A DNA stretch of 64,000 nt from Saccharina japonica (lineage: Eukaryota; Sar; Phaeophyceae; Laminariales; Laminariaceae), in contig MEHQ01000339.1 in NCBI GenBank assembly GCA_008828725.1, forward strand, positions 194,373-258,372. The letters run 5' to 3'. The translations under genes were made by a program, and so were the position numbers. A model generated the notes under the pieces. That model saw only the letters and a list, made by a program, of their open reading frames with translations, did no database searches and was not told where the DNA came from. How positions within the stretch are numbered: the first letter of the stretch is position 1; each line of letters starts with the position of its first letter. Shown one piece after another: positions 40,701 through 52,240 of the stretch.

Positions 40701-43700
40701 AGGTAAGCCTGTCGCCTCAGAGGGGTGGGCATACATACCTGAGCGCCCGAAAAACTGCACATAAGTATTATACGTACCTGGTATATCTCTTTGCTCGTAC
40801 AGAGTAGGGGCGTATTCCGGAAAGTTAAACACGCGTACCACATCATACTCGTACTCGTATACCAGGTACCAGGTATTATTTTCCCTCTTTTCACAAAATT
40901 ACTTAATTATCTCCCCCCCACGCTACGTACCTCCTCTGTTGTTGTCGTTCCTTTACACCGAAATTGTACTTGGCCACGTAGGGGTATCTGGCACATTTGG
41001 ACCAAAATAAATCCGACTTACTATTTTTAATGGTATACCAGTACTCCTCAACGAAGGGACTACTTTAATATACGTATGCACGTATATATGTATACGGACC
41101 TCAGCGAGAGCCGACCCGACATGCAGTATATTTCCTCTCAGCACTTGTTCAGCAGTAGAATCTTCCGCTAGGTCCTTTGACCAGTAAAGAGTGCATATTG
41201 GGAAGAAGGAGGGAGCAAGGACAACAAATAGAGTATAATAAGTGGATAAATCTTGGCGGGAAGCAGACATACGAAGAAGGATGTTATACTTTGCGCATAG
41301 GTTTCGTTGGTTTCCGTGGTTTTCTGCTTTCGGGAATGTTATGAGTGATCAACGCTGAAGCTCATGCCGCACATGGTCGGATGGCAAAGATAATAATAAC
41401 AATATTAAATCAGAACGTAGAGTTATCCCCTACGTCGGTAGATAGCAGCACGTGTTGGAAATATTATTGTTCCACATCCATTGGAAAATGCGGGAACGAA
41501 AGAAGTGGCCCGCTTGGTACTTTGACCCCGCACTGGGCCCTTCCCATTTGGCACCGCTTTTCCTTTTATCTTCGCTGACATTTTGTTTTTCACCTGGCAC
41601 GTATCATAGCTATAATCAGGCCTCCGCAGGAACCACCGTAGACACACCAGGGGCACCATGGCCCCTGGAACCCCACCAGTCGTCCATTGCCGCGAATTAA
41701 ACAAACAAGATAAACTACTTCTGTGTCTACTGGCTGTAAATATTTTAAACAAACAAAATATCAAGATATCAAAATATGGCATTTCGCTGGATTTATCCTA
41801 TACGTACTCACAACGAGGTCGGGTAGACCCCGGCGACGTCACCTCTCCTAGTGGAGACCTTCCTTCCCTGATTCGTGCGTATCGTACATATTAATATTAA
41901 TAGTTGCAAGATAGTTGTTTTATATATTTTTGGTTTGTATATCTGGAGCCTCCAGTTGCTCAGAAGTGCATGACTGCTTTAGATTTTCGACCGCCTGCCT
42001 GCCTGCCTGCCTGCCTCCCGACTGTTGTCTACCGCCGTGTTTGCTTTGTCGCGCGGTGACATGTATAATAGGACATCAGCATCTTCAAAGAGGGTCTGCC
42101 CGCCAGTGACGCCCTTAAGACGTTGGCGGAGGACGGAGACGCTTCTGCCTTCGAGGTACGGACGTGCCGGTCGAGTACAAAGTGCCGATTGAGTAGTGCA
42201 CAGCAGTTCTATACGTAGTAGTGGTCCCTTTGTAGTGCCTGTTTGAGTAGTGCCGGCTGCCCGCTATAGACGCATGCTTACGACAGCAACAAGGGAAAGG
42301 GTTGGAGGCGATACGTTTGTTTGTTTTGTACGTTTTGTTCTGTGCGTTTTTTTATATCACTCTACGTCCCACAGCTCAGCTCGTGGCACCTGCATACAGG
42401 CCAATTGTCTGAGGGTGGTCACTTGAGGAGCTCTATTACCTCACCCAAAAACTGTTTCTGGAGGAAGATAAAAGTGCCATAATACCCGATGAGCCCAAGT
42501 GTCAAATGAACAATATTGCAACACAACAACAATGAAAAAACGACGGATTTGGGTTAAGGAGCCCGATTTTTCAGGAACACTTTCAGCCAAAAAGTGCCAC
42601 CTCTGCCGTTGCACGCGTCTGTAGTGGCGGTGAGATCTCTTGGTGCAGATTGTGGCAGTGGGCGGTATGATGCCGGCTGGATTGCCGCTTAATGTTCGTA
42701 TATAGTAGTGCCGGTATTGTTGGCTGGCGCATACCGGCATCATAGAGGGGTCGCTACGACGATTACGGGGGGCCATATATTAATAGTAAAAAAAACAAAT
42801 ATTTTCACTACAAATGTGGGAAAATGTATACCCCTCTGTCCCGAAATATAAGAACCTGTTTCATTAAATTTTAATCTACAAAAGTGCTTATATTTCGGGA
42901 TAGAGTGGTAGGTTTTTGTGTTTATCGTAGGTCCTACTTACTATCGTCCCCCGTAACACTAGTGTCTGTTGTAGGAGCAAAATAATAAATTCTGGAGTTG
43001 TTATCTTGAAAAGTATTGTAGAAAAAGCACCCTCTCTCAAAAACAAATGCAGCCTGGGTCATATTTTTTCTGTTTCTCATAAATAATAGGAGTAGGTGTC
43101 CTGTACTGTACGGTACCGTCCTCTCACGAGAAACCTGAAATAGGGCTCAGACTGAACTTGTTTTTTCTGGGCGCAAGCGCTGTCGCGTGTTTATTATCTT
43201 GATCCCCGCGAAGACGCCTTGGCATGTAGTGCATGCACAGTGAATGGTGTCTTACGCCCAGGTCAGCCACACAGGAAGGCGTCAACTTTCTGAAACCTTA
43301 GGCACCGACTAGGATGCGAGGTTTCTTTAAACAGCCATTTTTTCAGGCTGGTTTTATTGCTTGTGATATACTTTCTTATGAGCGGGCCTGTACTGCTGTA
43401 TCGCCATACTATAGTTCGATCACACACAAAGATGATGCACTGCCCGTTCAGACATGCACAACGAAGCCTGCAGTAGGGGTCCGCCAGTACGGCGGTGGTG
43501 TGCTATTTAATAGAGCAATATGACCGCATTATAGAGGGGAGCCGCCTTATTCACTCCAGGTTATTACTGCAATTCTCCAGGCGCGCCAAGCGAGATTGAC
43601 CGCCTCACATCGGGATATGGATGCCTACGCGACGGGAAGCCATGATACAAACAAAAATTCGGGAAGAGAGGAAAGAGCGAACAAGAAGCACGTGATGCTC

Positions 43701-46700
43701 GTCTGTCTCCTCGTCGCCACAACATCTACAACGTTTCGTTCGCCATACCAGGCAGGGTACAACTCCAGCCCCTGTGTGCTATACAGCGCAGAAGGCCTCT
43801 ATCGCCGACCCATGTATCGCCGACCCATGTCATGTCCCCATAATGTTTTGACACCAGTGCCTTTAACTGTCCGTATGATACGTGTGTCGCCTGTCATGCA
43901 CAGGCGCTCCTCATGGAGGTCGCCCCGTACGTGTGCGGATACGTCGTCGGCTCGGGGCCCCAGATGCCCGGTGCGACGGAGAGGTACACGATGGAGGTCG
44001 ACGAGGACGTCTGCGGGAGCGGCGCCGTCATATCGATGGCCACCATGGTTGGTAAGTTCACCTAACCTCTACATAGCATATGGGTGGAGTACGGCAACTA
44101 TTGTCAGGAACCCCAAAGTTTCGGGCGTGGCACACTTGCTCCTTTCGGGGTGATCGGGTGAGCTCAAACTAAAGTTCTACGTACGTCACATATATCCCAT
44201 AAGTTCAGAACAGCCTACTGGTGCTATGGTCGGGGGGGAGGGGGGAGCGGGGGAGGGGGGGGGGCGTACTCATATGTTGCTTGCCTTAGTCAGTTGACCA
44301 TTGACCACGCATCCCTTTCGAGACGGAGCACCGCTGGGAGGGGGGGGGGTGATGTCATGATTCGTTTTACTACCACGTTCACGCCACTCGGGCGAGTTGC
44401 TCTATCACTCAACCATAACTAGACGCACGATTACTTTGTTGTCGCTGAGGATATGGCAAACATACCGTAGCGGTCCACATCGCGAAGTTGGCAATATTTT
44501 CAGCTTCAAGACCGCCGCGAAATAACGTTGGTCGGTACTACGATAGAGGCAACGCTCTTTAGCTAATTTTGTTTTGAACGACGGGGGAGGGGTTCCTTAA
44601 CCCAACAGTGTCATTCTTGTGTTGCAGAATGTTTCATATTTCACGTACGTAGGCCGTGGGATTGATCATCGGGTATATCATATACATAGCACTTTTATTT
44701 TCCTCCAAAATCAGTTTTTGGGTGAGTTGTAGACCTCGGTGAAATGTGCAGTCTCGGTAAAAAAACATGGGTGTAACCTCCATCGTAGCTTGCGCCGTCA
44801 CTCGGACCAGTTGCTCTCACCGGCAGAAGTTGAAGGCCATGAAAGCTATCATACCCCCGTACCGTAGCACCACTATCGCGTTTAGGCCGAATAGGCGAGT
44901 CACTCTGTACCTCAATTCGAAACCAGACACGAAAACAGGTGTAACATAGGTGTTGGCGCAGCCTATGATGCACAATCAGATCGCGGAACATATCGCGAAA
45001 TAAAATAAAATAAAGCATAAACGCTGATGACTGCAAAGGGGAAGGAATATCACTCGGTTGAGTGAGTGAGTGAGTGGCCCTGAGCGTCTGAACATAAACA
45101 AGAAACAAAAGTGACCTACGTACCCTACCGCAGCACCACAACAGTCAGCTCCGACACTAAAACAACACGCATAGACTGACGTCCGTCATAGGCCTATGCC
45201 GCCGTCACCCGCGACGTTTTGAGATAATATTTGCACGTTTTTGCTCGAACATGATGTCCCTAAAGGGCCTCCTCAACCACGGAGCCATGAATAAATACCC
45301 ACATCATTTGGATCCTATTTATAAACATATATATATATATATCTAATTGTGTTGGGACGCTCCTACGGCATGCAGTGACAAGTATGTTTTTTCCAGGCCG
45401 GCCTCCGTATCGGGATCTCGGCACTTTAGTATCTCGAGTGTTTTTTTTTATTTCTTCGAGCGCTCTCTTCGAGGATCGGCTTCGACGCCCCTCGACCCTT
45501 CGTTCGCCCTGCTTACCTCGCCATGAACGCGTGCGGGGGCTGAGAGAGACAAGCGTGAAGTAGGCACGATCTTGGATAAATTAATGAGGAGTTCTTACGC
45601 AACCCTAAATGTTTGTTTGACCCCATGCGGTTGTCTATCGGGCTTAGTTTATTACACGTTTTCTCGAAGTCGCATGGTTAGTGACAAGACGTGACCGGGA
45701 CCCCAAACGCTCACACAAAATGAATGTGAAAAATCATTTTGGAGACATTATCCAACGTAACGAAGCCCACAATGTCTCGACAGCGCCTGCATTATGTACG
45801 CCTAATGGCGTCTCTTTGTTGTACTCTGACTCCACAAGGATTTGGTGATAAGTCTACTTTGGGCAAACGGAGGGGTCACCGCCACCTTTCGGGGGTGTAG
45901 AGCTCCTCGGGGGGTGGCCATTTTAGAACACACGGTTCCCCCTTCTCCGCGGCTAGCACATGTTCTTCGTTGCGCGTGTACTATGCTATTGTCCACCTAC
46001 ACAAGCCTCGGCCCTCCCCACGCCCGGCACATTTCTCGCTTTGACGTGACACTCCTCTGCACTGTTTTTCGCGCTGGTCTTCGCACTGTTCTTCGCACCG
46101 TTGTGTCTACTGCTGCTCTACCAGTCAACACTAACGATGGCTTCGTGGGCTTCGACTCTGAAACCCTCAAGACGGGCGGTTCGACGAAGATGCTCCCGCC
46201 AGTGTGGGATGCCGGTGAGATCATTCAACATACATACGTACGTAGTCTGTTTGCCGTAGTTTTGCAAAGTCGCCGACATATTGTATCGTTGCTGAGGTCA
46301 GACTGTAAACCCCGTACTGTAGTGTTGCACGTGCCCCAAATATCACACGCAGTTCCTCGGTAACGTCGGTGTCAATTCAGCCGTCTACGATTGGTGTGTA
46401 CTCGGAGCAGTACGGGTAGGGCCATGTCACGCGCGGGCCGTACGACCCCGTGCACTGCATGTCGGACACCAACCATTGCAGCAGGCCTCTAATCACTCAG
46501 TGGCCGTTCAAGTAATCTTGCGTTTTTCCGGTCAGTTTTCCGGTCTGACGTCCTATGAAGAATAATACGAGATAATGAAGAGGACATGGGCGGCAAGGTT
46601 AACATAACACTCAGCACACGGAGGGAATGATACGGGGTGCGGGTAGGGCGGATGATATATATATGCAAACCATGCCTCTGTAGTTTGTTGGCCTTATCGG

Positions 46701-47753
46701 TAGCCCATCGTCGTGTATCATAACCGTAAAATGAATCGGGAGCGCTCTGTGTCATTGCCTAGACTATGTGTGTGCATATTAAGCGTTTCGGCGCTTTTTA
46801 AGCTCATTTTGTGCTCGCCCTTCAAACTTGATACCACTTCTGCCTCACGCTCGGTCCTTATGATATAAGATGTATTCGACGCACAGCTGCTAAAGTATAG
46901 TGCTACAACTTGTCATGCACCCTATACTTTGGTTTCAACCCCCATGCTCAAGCCAGAACGCACACTCGGCCGCAATGGAACTGCGGTTACACTCAGTCGT
47001 GAAATTGAAAGGTTGACCTCGAGTTAAGAAACAAAACACATCGTAAGCTGAGTCACACTTAGTGTTAGGTTTTGGGTTGTCACAGATACGCGTACATATA
47101 CGCGACATGTGTGTTAAGCAATCGGGAACTTAGATTTTTTGCCTTAGTTTAATATTTCATGTACGAATTTGAAACTATTCATAAGCATTTGTGCTCAGCG
47201 AGGACCTTTTTTGTCTAAACTTAACCAAATTAGCTTTGAGAGCCTATGCTCCACGTTGACACGGCAGCAATAAGCCGACATCCTTACAAAAATGGCAGAC
47301 TCTTCACAGCGGTCGACTACTGTATACGAGCAATACACATATACAGGAGTTGGTTTACAGCAGCGAGAAGGCGTGCCGCCTGCAGTACAACGTAGCTGTT
47401 CCAGTGACAAACTTCGTATATTTCATATTTCGTTTTGTAAGGTCGTACGAAGCGCGATACTATTAATAGCTGTGCCATATCCACACACAGGCGTTCTGCG
47501 CCCAATGCAACCCATCTGAACCCAATCTTGCCGTATTATTATCGCAGGGACTGAGGCCAACAACGAGCTGTGCAGTCACATCCCGGGACCTGCGTGCGCC
47601 GCCACATCCGGCAACGAGGAGGATGGACCGGGAGAGGGGTACGTCCACACCCACCGCGGCTTCCACGGCGTTGCCCCTGAACTCTCTGCCGCTGGCTACG
47701 CCTGGCTCAACCCTGCCGCTGAGGTGTACATCGCCAAACCTGTGCAGCTTTGA
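34765..47753 (+). CDS. Secreted Spondin_N-domain protein, gene A (6 exons)
   Basis: Coding exons are 34765-34848, 40637-40702, 42072-42155, 43904-44051, 46125-46214 and 47548-47753, giving 225 residues. Introns are GT-AG with phases 0,0,0,1,1, identical to gene B. Residues 1-23 form a signal peptide (MVRTLSMGSALLIAASSLTL, SNA-H cleavage likely). Then come NLTYQQPFSPVLFVAH (about 33-48), DISIFKEGLPAS with LAEDGDAS, VCGYVVG, VCGSGAVISMATMV, NTNDGFVGFDS (129-139), PVWDAGTEANNE, CSHIPGPAC (166-174), GEGYVHTHRGFHG and WLNPAAEVYIA near the C-terminus: a whole Spondin_N domain and nothing else. Exon 4 is two codons shorter at its start than in B and C. The protein is likely extracellular. Intron 1 is 5,788 bp. 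Convergent with gene C. Confidence 0.92.
34915..34940. repeat. (GCA)n microsatellite
   Basis: About eight CAG/GCA triplets 65 bp inside intron 1 of gene A. Confidence 0.85.
35310..35985. repeat. FB4 foldback element
   Basis: The left arm 35310-35565 and right arm 35722-35985 are near-identical reverse complements around a 155-bp loop. Landmarks are AGACTGTTTAAGTTTAATTT, CCTGAATTCTACAGCCTCAG, TACGCGCGATCGAAGTATTA and GAGCTTCGACGAAATCCTCG. Fragments of the same family appear at 37066-37140, 38478-38560, 40498-40605 and 57030-57110. Confidence 0.85.
35986..36747. repeat. P-type dispersed repeat and R1 fragment in gene A intron 1
   Basis: 36425-36610 carries GGGCCTACGGCATACACAAA, ACCTACCAG and three passes of ATTTGGTCCTA followed by TATGGTCCCCCG. 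Related pieces occur at 39572-39665, 42880-42960, 48240-48350 and 56805-56915. 36638-36725 is a reverse R1 fragment (TCTCTAGGATGAAGAATCGG ... GACGGGTAGAAAGAACGG). One N lies near 36626. Confidence 0.55.
36748..37338. mobile_element. Two MITE-T copies
   Basis: 36748-36920 runs from CAGTACTGGACACCTAATAA to TTTATTAGGTTTCCTGTACT. 37157-37338 runs from TAGTGCAGGACATCTATTGA to CTTGATAGACGTCCTGTACT. Both keep AAGAAACAGG at the left end and a stretch like TAACTTCAGTG or TGAAATTAGTG inside. They are separated by an FB4 fragment (37066-37140). Confidence 0.65.
37339..38898. other. Gene A intron 1, minor repeats only
   Basis: 37515-37640 contains diverged repeats of TTTTGACC(G/A)C(C/T)TT with ATCGGGTGGC, also seen at 43515-43610. 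38478-38560 is an FB4 fragment. 38690-38800 is rich in TCGAAGT / CGATATCG motifs that foreshadow the tandem array that follows. No gene recognised. Confidence 0.4.
38899..39261. repeat. 123-bp tandem repeat, 3 units
   Basis: Units begin CCCCGCCACGGATG at 38902, 39026 and 39149 and end CGATATCCATCACTA. They share AACCTCGCGAACACCTCCGG and TCGATATCGTATCGTGTCGA. The last two are almost identical. Confidence 0.9.
39262..39985. other. Gene A intron 1, unassigned
   Basis: 39572-39665 is a P-type repeat fragment. The 196-codon minus frame across 39275-39865 runs through that repeat and has no motif, so I do not call it. Weak similarity exists between 39490-39560 and 22670-22725 (TCAAGGGGTGAAAGTACC against TCAGGGGGTGAAAAAAAGG). 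Confidence 0.35.
39988..40500. mobile_element. FB2 foldback element, opposite orientation
   Basis: Complete copy, reverse relative to 15281-15780: GGCTGTTTCTCAAGGAAGTT at the left and GAACTTCCTTAAGAAACAGC at the right, with mirrored CTTCTCCATCGAAGC segments. Flanking TAT/TAA is consistent with a 3-bp target duplication. It ends 137 bp before exon 2 of gene A. Confidence 0.85.
40703..42071. other. Intron 2 of gene A
   Basis: No gene or large element recognised. It ends with a (CTGC)n tract at 41993-42018, about 55 bp before exon 3. A comparable GGCA-type tract (CTGC on the gene strand) lies just upstream of exon 3 in gene C at about 57325-57353. Confidence 0.5.
42416..42619. mobile_element. 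MITE-G, left-truncated copy
   Basis: Begins in the internal GGTCACTTGAGGAGCTCT, keeps GGTTAAGGAGCCCGATTTTT and AAAAAGTGCCACCTCTGCC, and ends GCACGCGTC. In intron 3 of gene A. Confidence 0.65.
42620..43903. other. Intron 3 of gene A, small repeats
   Basis: 42800-42960 holds a palindromic pair (TCCCGAAATATAAG with inverse CTTATATTTCGGGAT) followed by a reversed P-type fragment (GTAGGTTTTTGTG ... GTCCCCCG). 42965-43110 is a MITE-T relic (GTAGAAAAAGCACCCTCTCTC; GGTGTCCTGTACTGT). 43515-43610 resembles 37515-37640. No gene beyond the exon. Confidence 0.45.
44230..44352. repeat. Poly-G-flanked cassette, copy 2
   Basis: Between two G-rich runs lies TCATATGTTGCTTGCCTTAG, then TTGACCATTGACCACGCATC and CCTTTCGAGACGGAGCAC. 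The same 70-bp core with G-runs on both sides sits in FB3 at 15935-16028. The G-runs could form G-quadruplexes. Confidence 0.75.
44528..44797. mobile_element. MITE-G copy
   Basis: Left end GTACTACGATAGAGGCAACG, internal GGTTCCTTAACCC and CACTTTTATTTTCCTCC, right end AACCTCCATCGTAGCTTGCG. In intron 4 of gene A. The remaining intron 4 (44798-46124) and intron 5 (46215-47547) show only short AT repeats and a (GTGA)n run at 45058-45074. Confidence 0.65.
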
Positions 47754-49400
47754 TGCCGAGGGAGGACCACGGTCTTGCGTTTCTTTTCCAGACCTGAGCG
47801 GGGATGGGGGACAGGGGGAATGTAGTTCTACATAAAATACTGTTGCTTCAACTAGACGGTAGAAAAGGTCCTAGGTACTTGACTTGGTTTCGGTGGTATA
47901 GGGCAAGGGAGTTCGTTATTGTTGACCTGCTTGATCTTGAATGTTGATCAACAACGGTGTAAATTTACTGTAGAGAAGAAACCCTAGGTAGGTCACCCGC
48001 GAAATCGCTCTGTTTCTCGGTCGTCAATTCAGGTCACCAAGTAAAATATTGGTTTGTAAAATCGTCCTTGTCGTGCTTGATGGAGTTGACTTGTTCCCGT
48101 GTTCACTCGAGCCGACTTGTGCTTGGTGTGTGTTTCCGGGGATGATAGAGACGGGCGTTCACGCCTTGTCATGTCTACAACCCTAAGAATAAAAAGACGC
48201 TACACGTAGAGACAGGGGAGAATGGTATTTATTGTACGAGGGAACAACATGGCAATCAGGACCAAATATGCTTAGTCAAAATACTGGAATATTTAGTTTT
48301 TTCGTGTATTGTCATGGGTCCTGATTTTTATGGTATTCCGTAGTAGTGCACAAGACGAGGCGTTCTTTATACGATAGTAGTAGGGGTGGCATGCTCTGGC
48401 CAAAATTATTTCGAACCGACCGGGCTCCTTGATCTAATTTCGTTGGAATGCCGACAGTGTCGTACACGAGTTTTCGGGATATACCTTACTGTAAGATTTG
48501 CAATCGGTCATCTGCTCTCCGCTTTTGTCTTATCCCAGAGTTAGGTTTAGGTGACCTGCTATTAATAGTGCAATAGTGTACGTAGCGCTCCTCGAGTGAA
48601 GACCCTAAGCCAAAATGGTGTTAAAAGACAAAATTGTATTATCCCTCTTCCACGGCCGGCGTCAAGCGGTACCAACATTTTCGTCCACGCTACCTACGGC
48701 TGTCCTCAATCCTTGGATCGCTCGAATTCTTGGGCGCGTTTAGCCAGATTGTTAAAAGTAGATTCCAGATGCAAAGAGGGAGGTTGCGGAATAGTCCAGA
48801 GTAGCACCCTCTTGTTTTTCGGCAGTTCTCCCCTTGGTTGTAGAGCGCTAATACCCTTCTGCTTATCGGCTTCGATTGCTTCACTTACAGGGTGGGCTAC
48901 ATAAAAATTGTCCATTGGGTTATACAAACACCTGAACTGATGAGTTATGCCCGGCGGAATTCTGCATACAGATCCGTTTCCGGCGTTTTTTTTTCAAATT
49001 CTGCGCGCATTTAATGTGTGCATCGGGGTTTACAGAGTGAGTACGTGTCTCTGGTGGTGCGTCAGCAGGCCTCGCTTGAGGTCGCGCAGCAATGGCGTCC
49101 AAACCGCCCTCGCGAAGAGACAAGTAGTTGTGTTCTCGGCGTGTAAATGGGGATTAATATGTTTGGTCTAAGTCTGTTATCATACGCTTGTTAATCACAG
49201 TGGATGAATGCTGGGCCTCGTGCATGTTCGTTCCGTGTATCTGTGTGGAGACCTCTAGCGTTGCATGTTTATCTCTTGGCGCGTGGAAACAGCCATGGTT
49301 GGTTCTATAAAAAATTCATGATAACTTCAACGCATTCCTCCTATGGTTGGGTCATTCGGCTCGGAACTTCTTGTTCAAGATATATCACTCTCGCTGTCTC
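47754..49400. other. Convergent intergenic region, gene A side
   Basis: 48240-48350 is a P-type repeat fragment and 48355-48640 a decayed MITE-G. On the minus strand at 48706-48927 a 70-codon frame reads NPMDNFYVAHPVSEAIEADK then KRVLLWTIPQPPSLHLEST, with protein-like composition but no known motif or confirmed splice context. It may be a coding remnant. No other gene recognised. Confidence 0.3.
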
Positions 49401-52240
49401 GTTTTAAGTCTCGAAGATGCTTTTAAAACCTGGTTGTTGGTTAACCCCTTATAATAGAAGGGGGGCGGGGGGTAAGATGCTCCGAGTTCGGGGTCACCGG
49501 GCAAGGAAAGATAGGCTTGGGCTTCGCCGCCGACCTGGACGATCGTCCATCGCCGGCTCGCGTGTGATGCCCAAAATGTTTGCAGTGAAGTCGCAAAGGT
49601 TGCAGTCCAGATTCAATGCCAAGAGTTTACTGTCCATGCAAAATGAAAGCACTGGCTGCTGTACTGCTGTATCGACACTCGTACGATATTGGGTGAATTA
49701 TACAGTTTACTGGCGGCCCGCTGTTGACAAACGTCAGTTTTGCGTCCAGGATCACCCAAAGTCTTACCGTGTGGGGTCTCACCAGCTACATTTCGGAAAC
49801 GTTTTGGTTCTTCTTTGTATCGGCTCAAACTCAAACTCGACCTTTCTCTCCGTTTTTGGTTCTGGTTGGTTTCATGTACCCCAAGCACCACTATCTCACG
49901 TAGTCAATGTTGTACAGCATTCCTCCTCTGAAATATAATTTTCCACACCACGAGTCAAAGGCGTTCCAACGTTGTTGTATATGCGGATTGTTGTTATAAC
50001 AGGGGTTCCGAAACTCTTCATATACGAGTAGTGAATGACAACGTGTTCTGCGATAGAAACAGCACTTTCTCGCGGGAACTCTTTCTACACGACGACGCTT
50101 CTTTACCCAAAATAGTCGGAATCTCATACTTTACTCGTGCTGCGATAAAAAATGGTTTAAGACTTTGGCCATAGGGCTGTTCGTAAAGGTAGCATTTTTA
50201 CTGTATTTTCCTTTAAAAACCAGCTTTTGACTTACTCCAATCAGTGCCTTGTGTACCTTCATGCTTCCAACTTGCAACTAACTGCTGCTTGCTGTACTCG
50301 TTACGATCTCGAAGGGACGGAGAGAGAGAGAAGGGGGGAGGGGGGGAGCGAGGGATCGCTTCTACTGTGGTGCGCGTCTTTCAGCGGTTGCAACAACGAG
50401 CGCGGCAGTATAGGAAAAGTTGTTTGTTTTTCCAGATAGGTTTGTCCCCTTGGTTCCAGCGTCCACCGCGTTGGCTCCATGGGTCGCCAGGCCTCGTGTA
50501 GCTACTATATGTAGCTGCCCTCCCGAACACTGCCGCATTCATACTGAACATACAGTGGAAAACACGCGGCTACCTAATACGTAGCCGCTGGTTCGGTCAT
50601 GGGAAGGCCCGGTGCTCGTCCGAGAACTCGTGGCACAAGGCACCCTAGGAGGTGGAGTTTGCCTCACTCTGGCCGAGGCTTTCCGTGGGGGCTATCGCTT
50701 CCGGCTGCGTGGGGTGTGGGGGGTCAACTGTTCGTGGCCCGGTGTTTTTATACAATGCGCGTGATTTTATATGATTTTATATTCACTGAACAGGGGAGAG
50801 GACGGACGGACGAGTTTCATTTTCCCGGCAGTCTTACCGACAGAAGTCCTAAGGAATTACGTACAGGCATATGCATTTTGTCCCGTATTGGTATGGTAGT
50901 TTAAAAAACGAGGACCTCTTTCCGGTGAAGCTTCCAGCTCGAAGCTTCAGTTTCTAGCCTACGGTCTCCTCCTCCTCGATCATATACTACCACCAAAAAG
51001 GCCTCACTACGTATGATACCACGTTCGGCTTGCTCCCACAGTCTTTCAAAAGAGCTCAACCACGATAACAAGGAGAGTTAGTCCAAGAGGTACGACACAA
51101 GACTCCGTGCACCACCAGCGACTACATATTATGGAATCTACCGACCAGAATATTCATTCTACATAGATACAGGAGGAACGTTTTAGACGGCATTTGTCCA
51201 GGTTGAAGCAAGAGGTATACCGATGACTTTGGTATGTCGCAACTGCACTTTGTACATTATTAGATGGTAGATAAACTTTCTGGACGGCCTATGAATCAGC
51301 GAGATGTAGGAGTAGCAATGGCTGCTGAATGTCGCAGCTGAACGTAACTTGCAAAGTAAATATTCGCCGGCAGCGTATATATGTATAAATGCGAAAACCA
51401 TATTTTGGAGGCGTCTTCGATAAAAATAGCCGCATGACGACGTATTACGCATAACATATTTGCTCAATGTATAGCTTTACGTAGGCAAGCCCAGCCACAG
51501 CTGGATCAACTACTTCGAGCCAAGAAGGGACAAGGAAAAGCACGACGGCTGTACACAAGTAGTACGCAAGTAAATGTGCGACCAACTATTAGCCGGTTTC
51601 CTTGATGAAAGGTGTCGCGTAATCAAAACGTCTCTGACCAGCACTTAACCTATATAACCCGTTTTCCTTTGGATGTGACAACTTCACAACACGTGTCTCA
51701 CTGCAAGAGTCTCTCGGACGTCATTGCTGCACGGCGACGATGAAGCCCTGCCCACGGACTCTAACCAGGGACACTTACTATGGTAAGCTGTAAACCTCGA
51801 AGCTCCCAATGAATTGCCTACGACTACATAAGTTATACACTACATGCCGCAGCAAACGAAGATCAAGAGTATTTCCGGGAGCTCGGGATATACGACGGCC
51901 GCGCGTACGTACATAGCCCAGCCGATCCCCTCATCGCTCCAATCGTATTGATGATTCTAAATATATGTACTTCGCTCCATCGTCGAAGAGTCCAAAGCCG
52001 ACCACCAGAAGCCAGAATACTCTTTTCTCTACGATCTAGGAGAACAAAGCCGATAATGAACAGAGAAGGGCGTTATTTTAGATGATCCCTGAACCTTTTG
52101 GGCACATTGAATCTATCGTACCGGCCAAGACTCGCAACTCGTGCGCGCGCAACATCGACAACTTCAAGGAATAAGCCACAGCCCTGTCGTGGCAAACGTT
52201 GACGATGATATATAACGCCTCGTCAAGATGTCCTCTGGTT
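49401..52240. other. Convergent intergenic region, gene C side
   Basis: 49417-49938 (+) is open and includes VDKRQFCVQ, weakly matching 24.47 kb downstream of gene B, so it may be a shared ancestral 3' flank. 50045-50235 is a decayed MITE-G. 50320-50350 is a GA-rich run. From 50900 to 52240 I recognise nothing; the 3' UTR of gene C should begin at 52240 and run leftwards. Confidence 0.35.

Noticed and set aside
41340-41400. Second LINE fragment, from a VINAEAHA-like peptide also seen just before the LINE tail
   Set aside because: Only about eight residues match and the adjoining sequence diverges at once.
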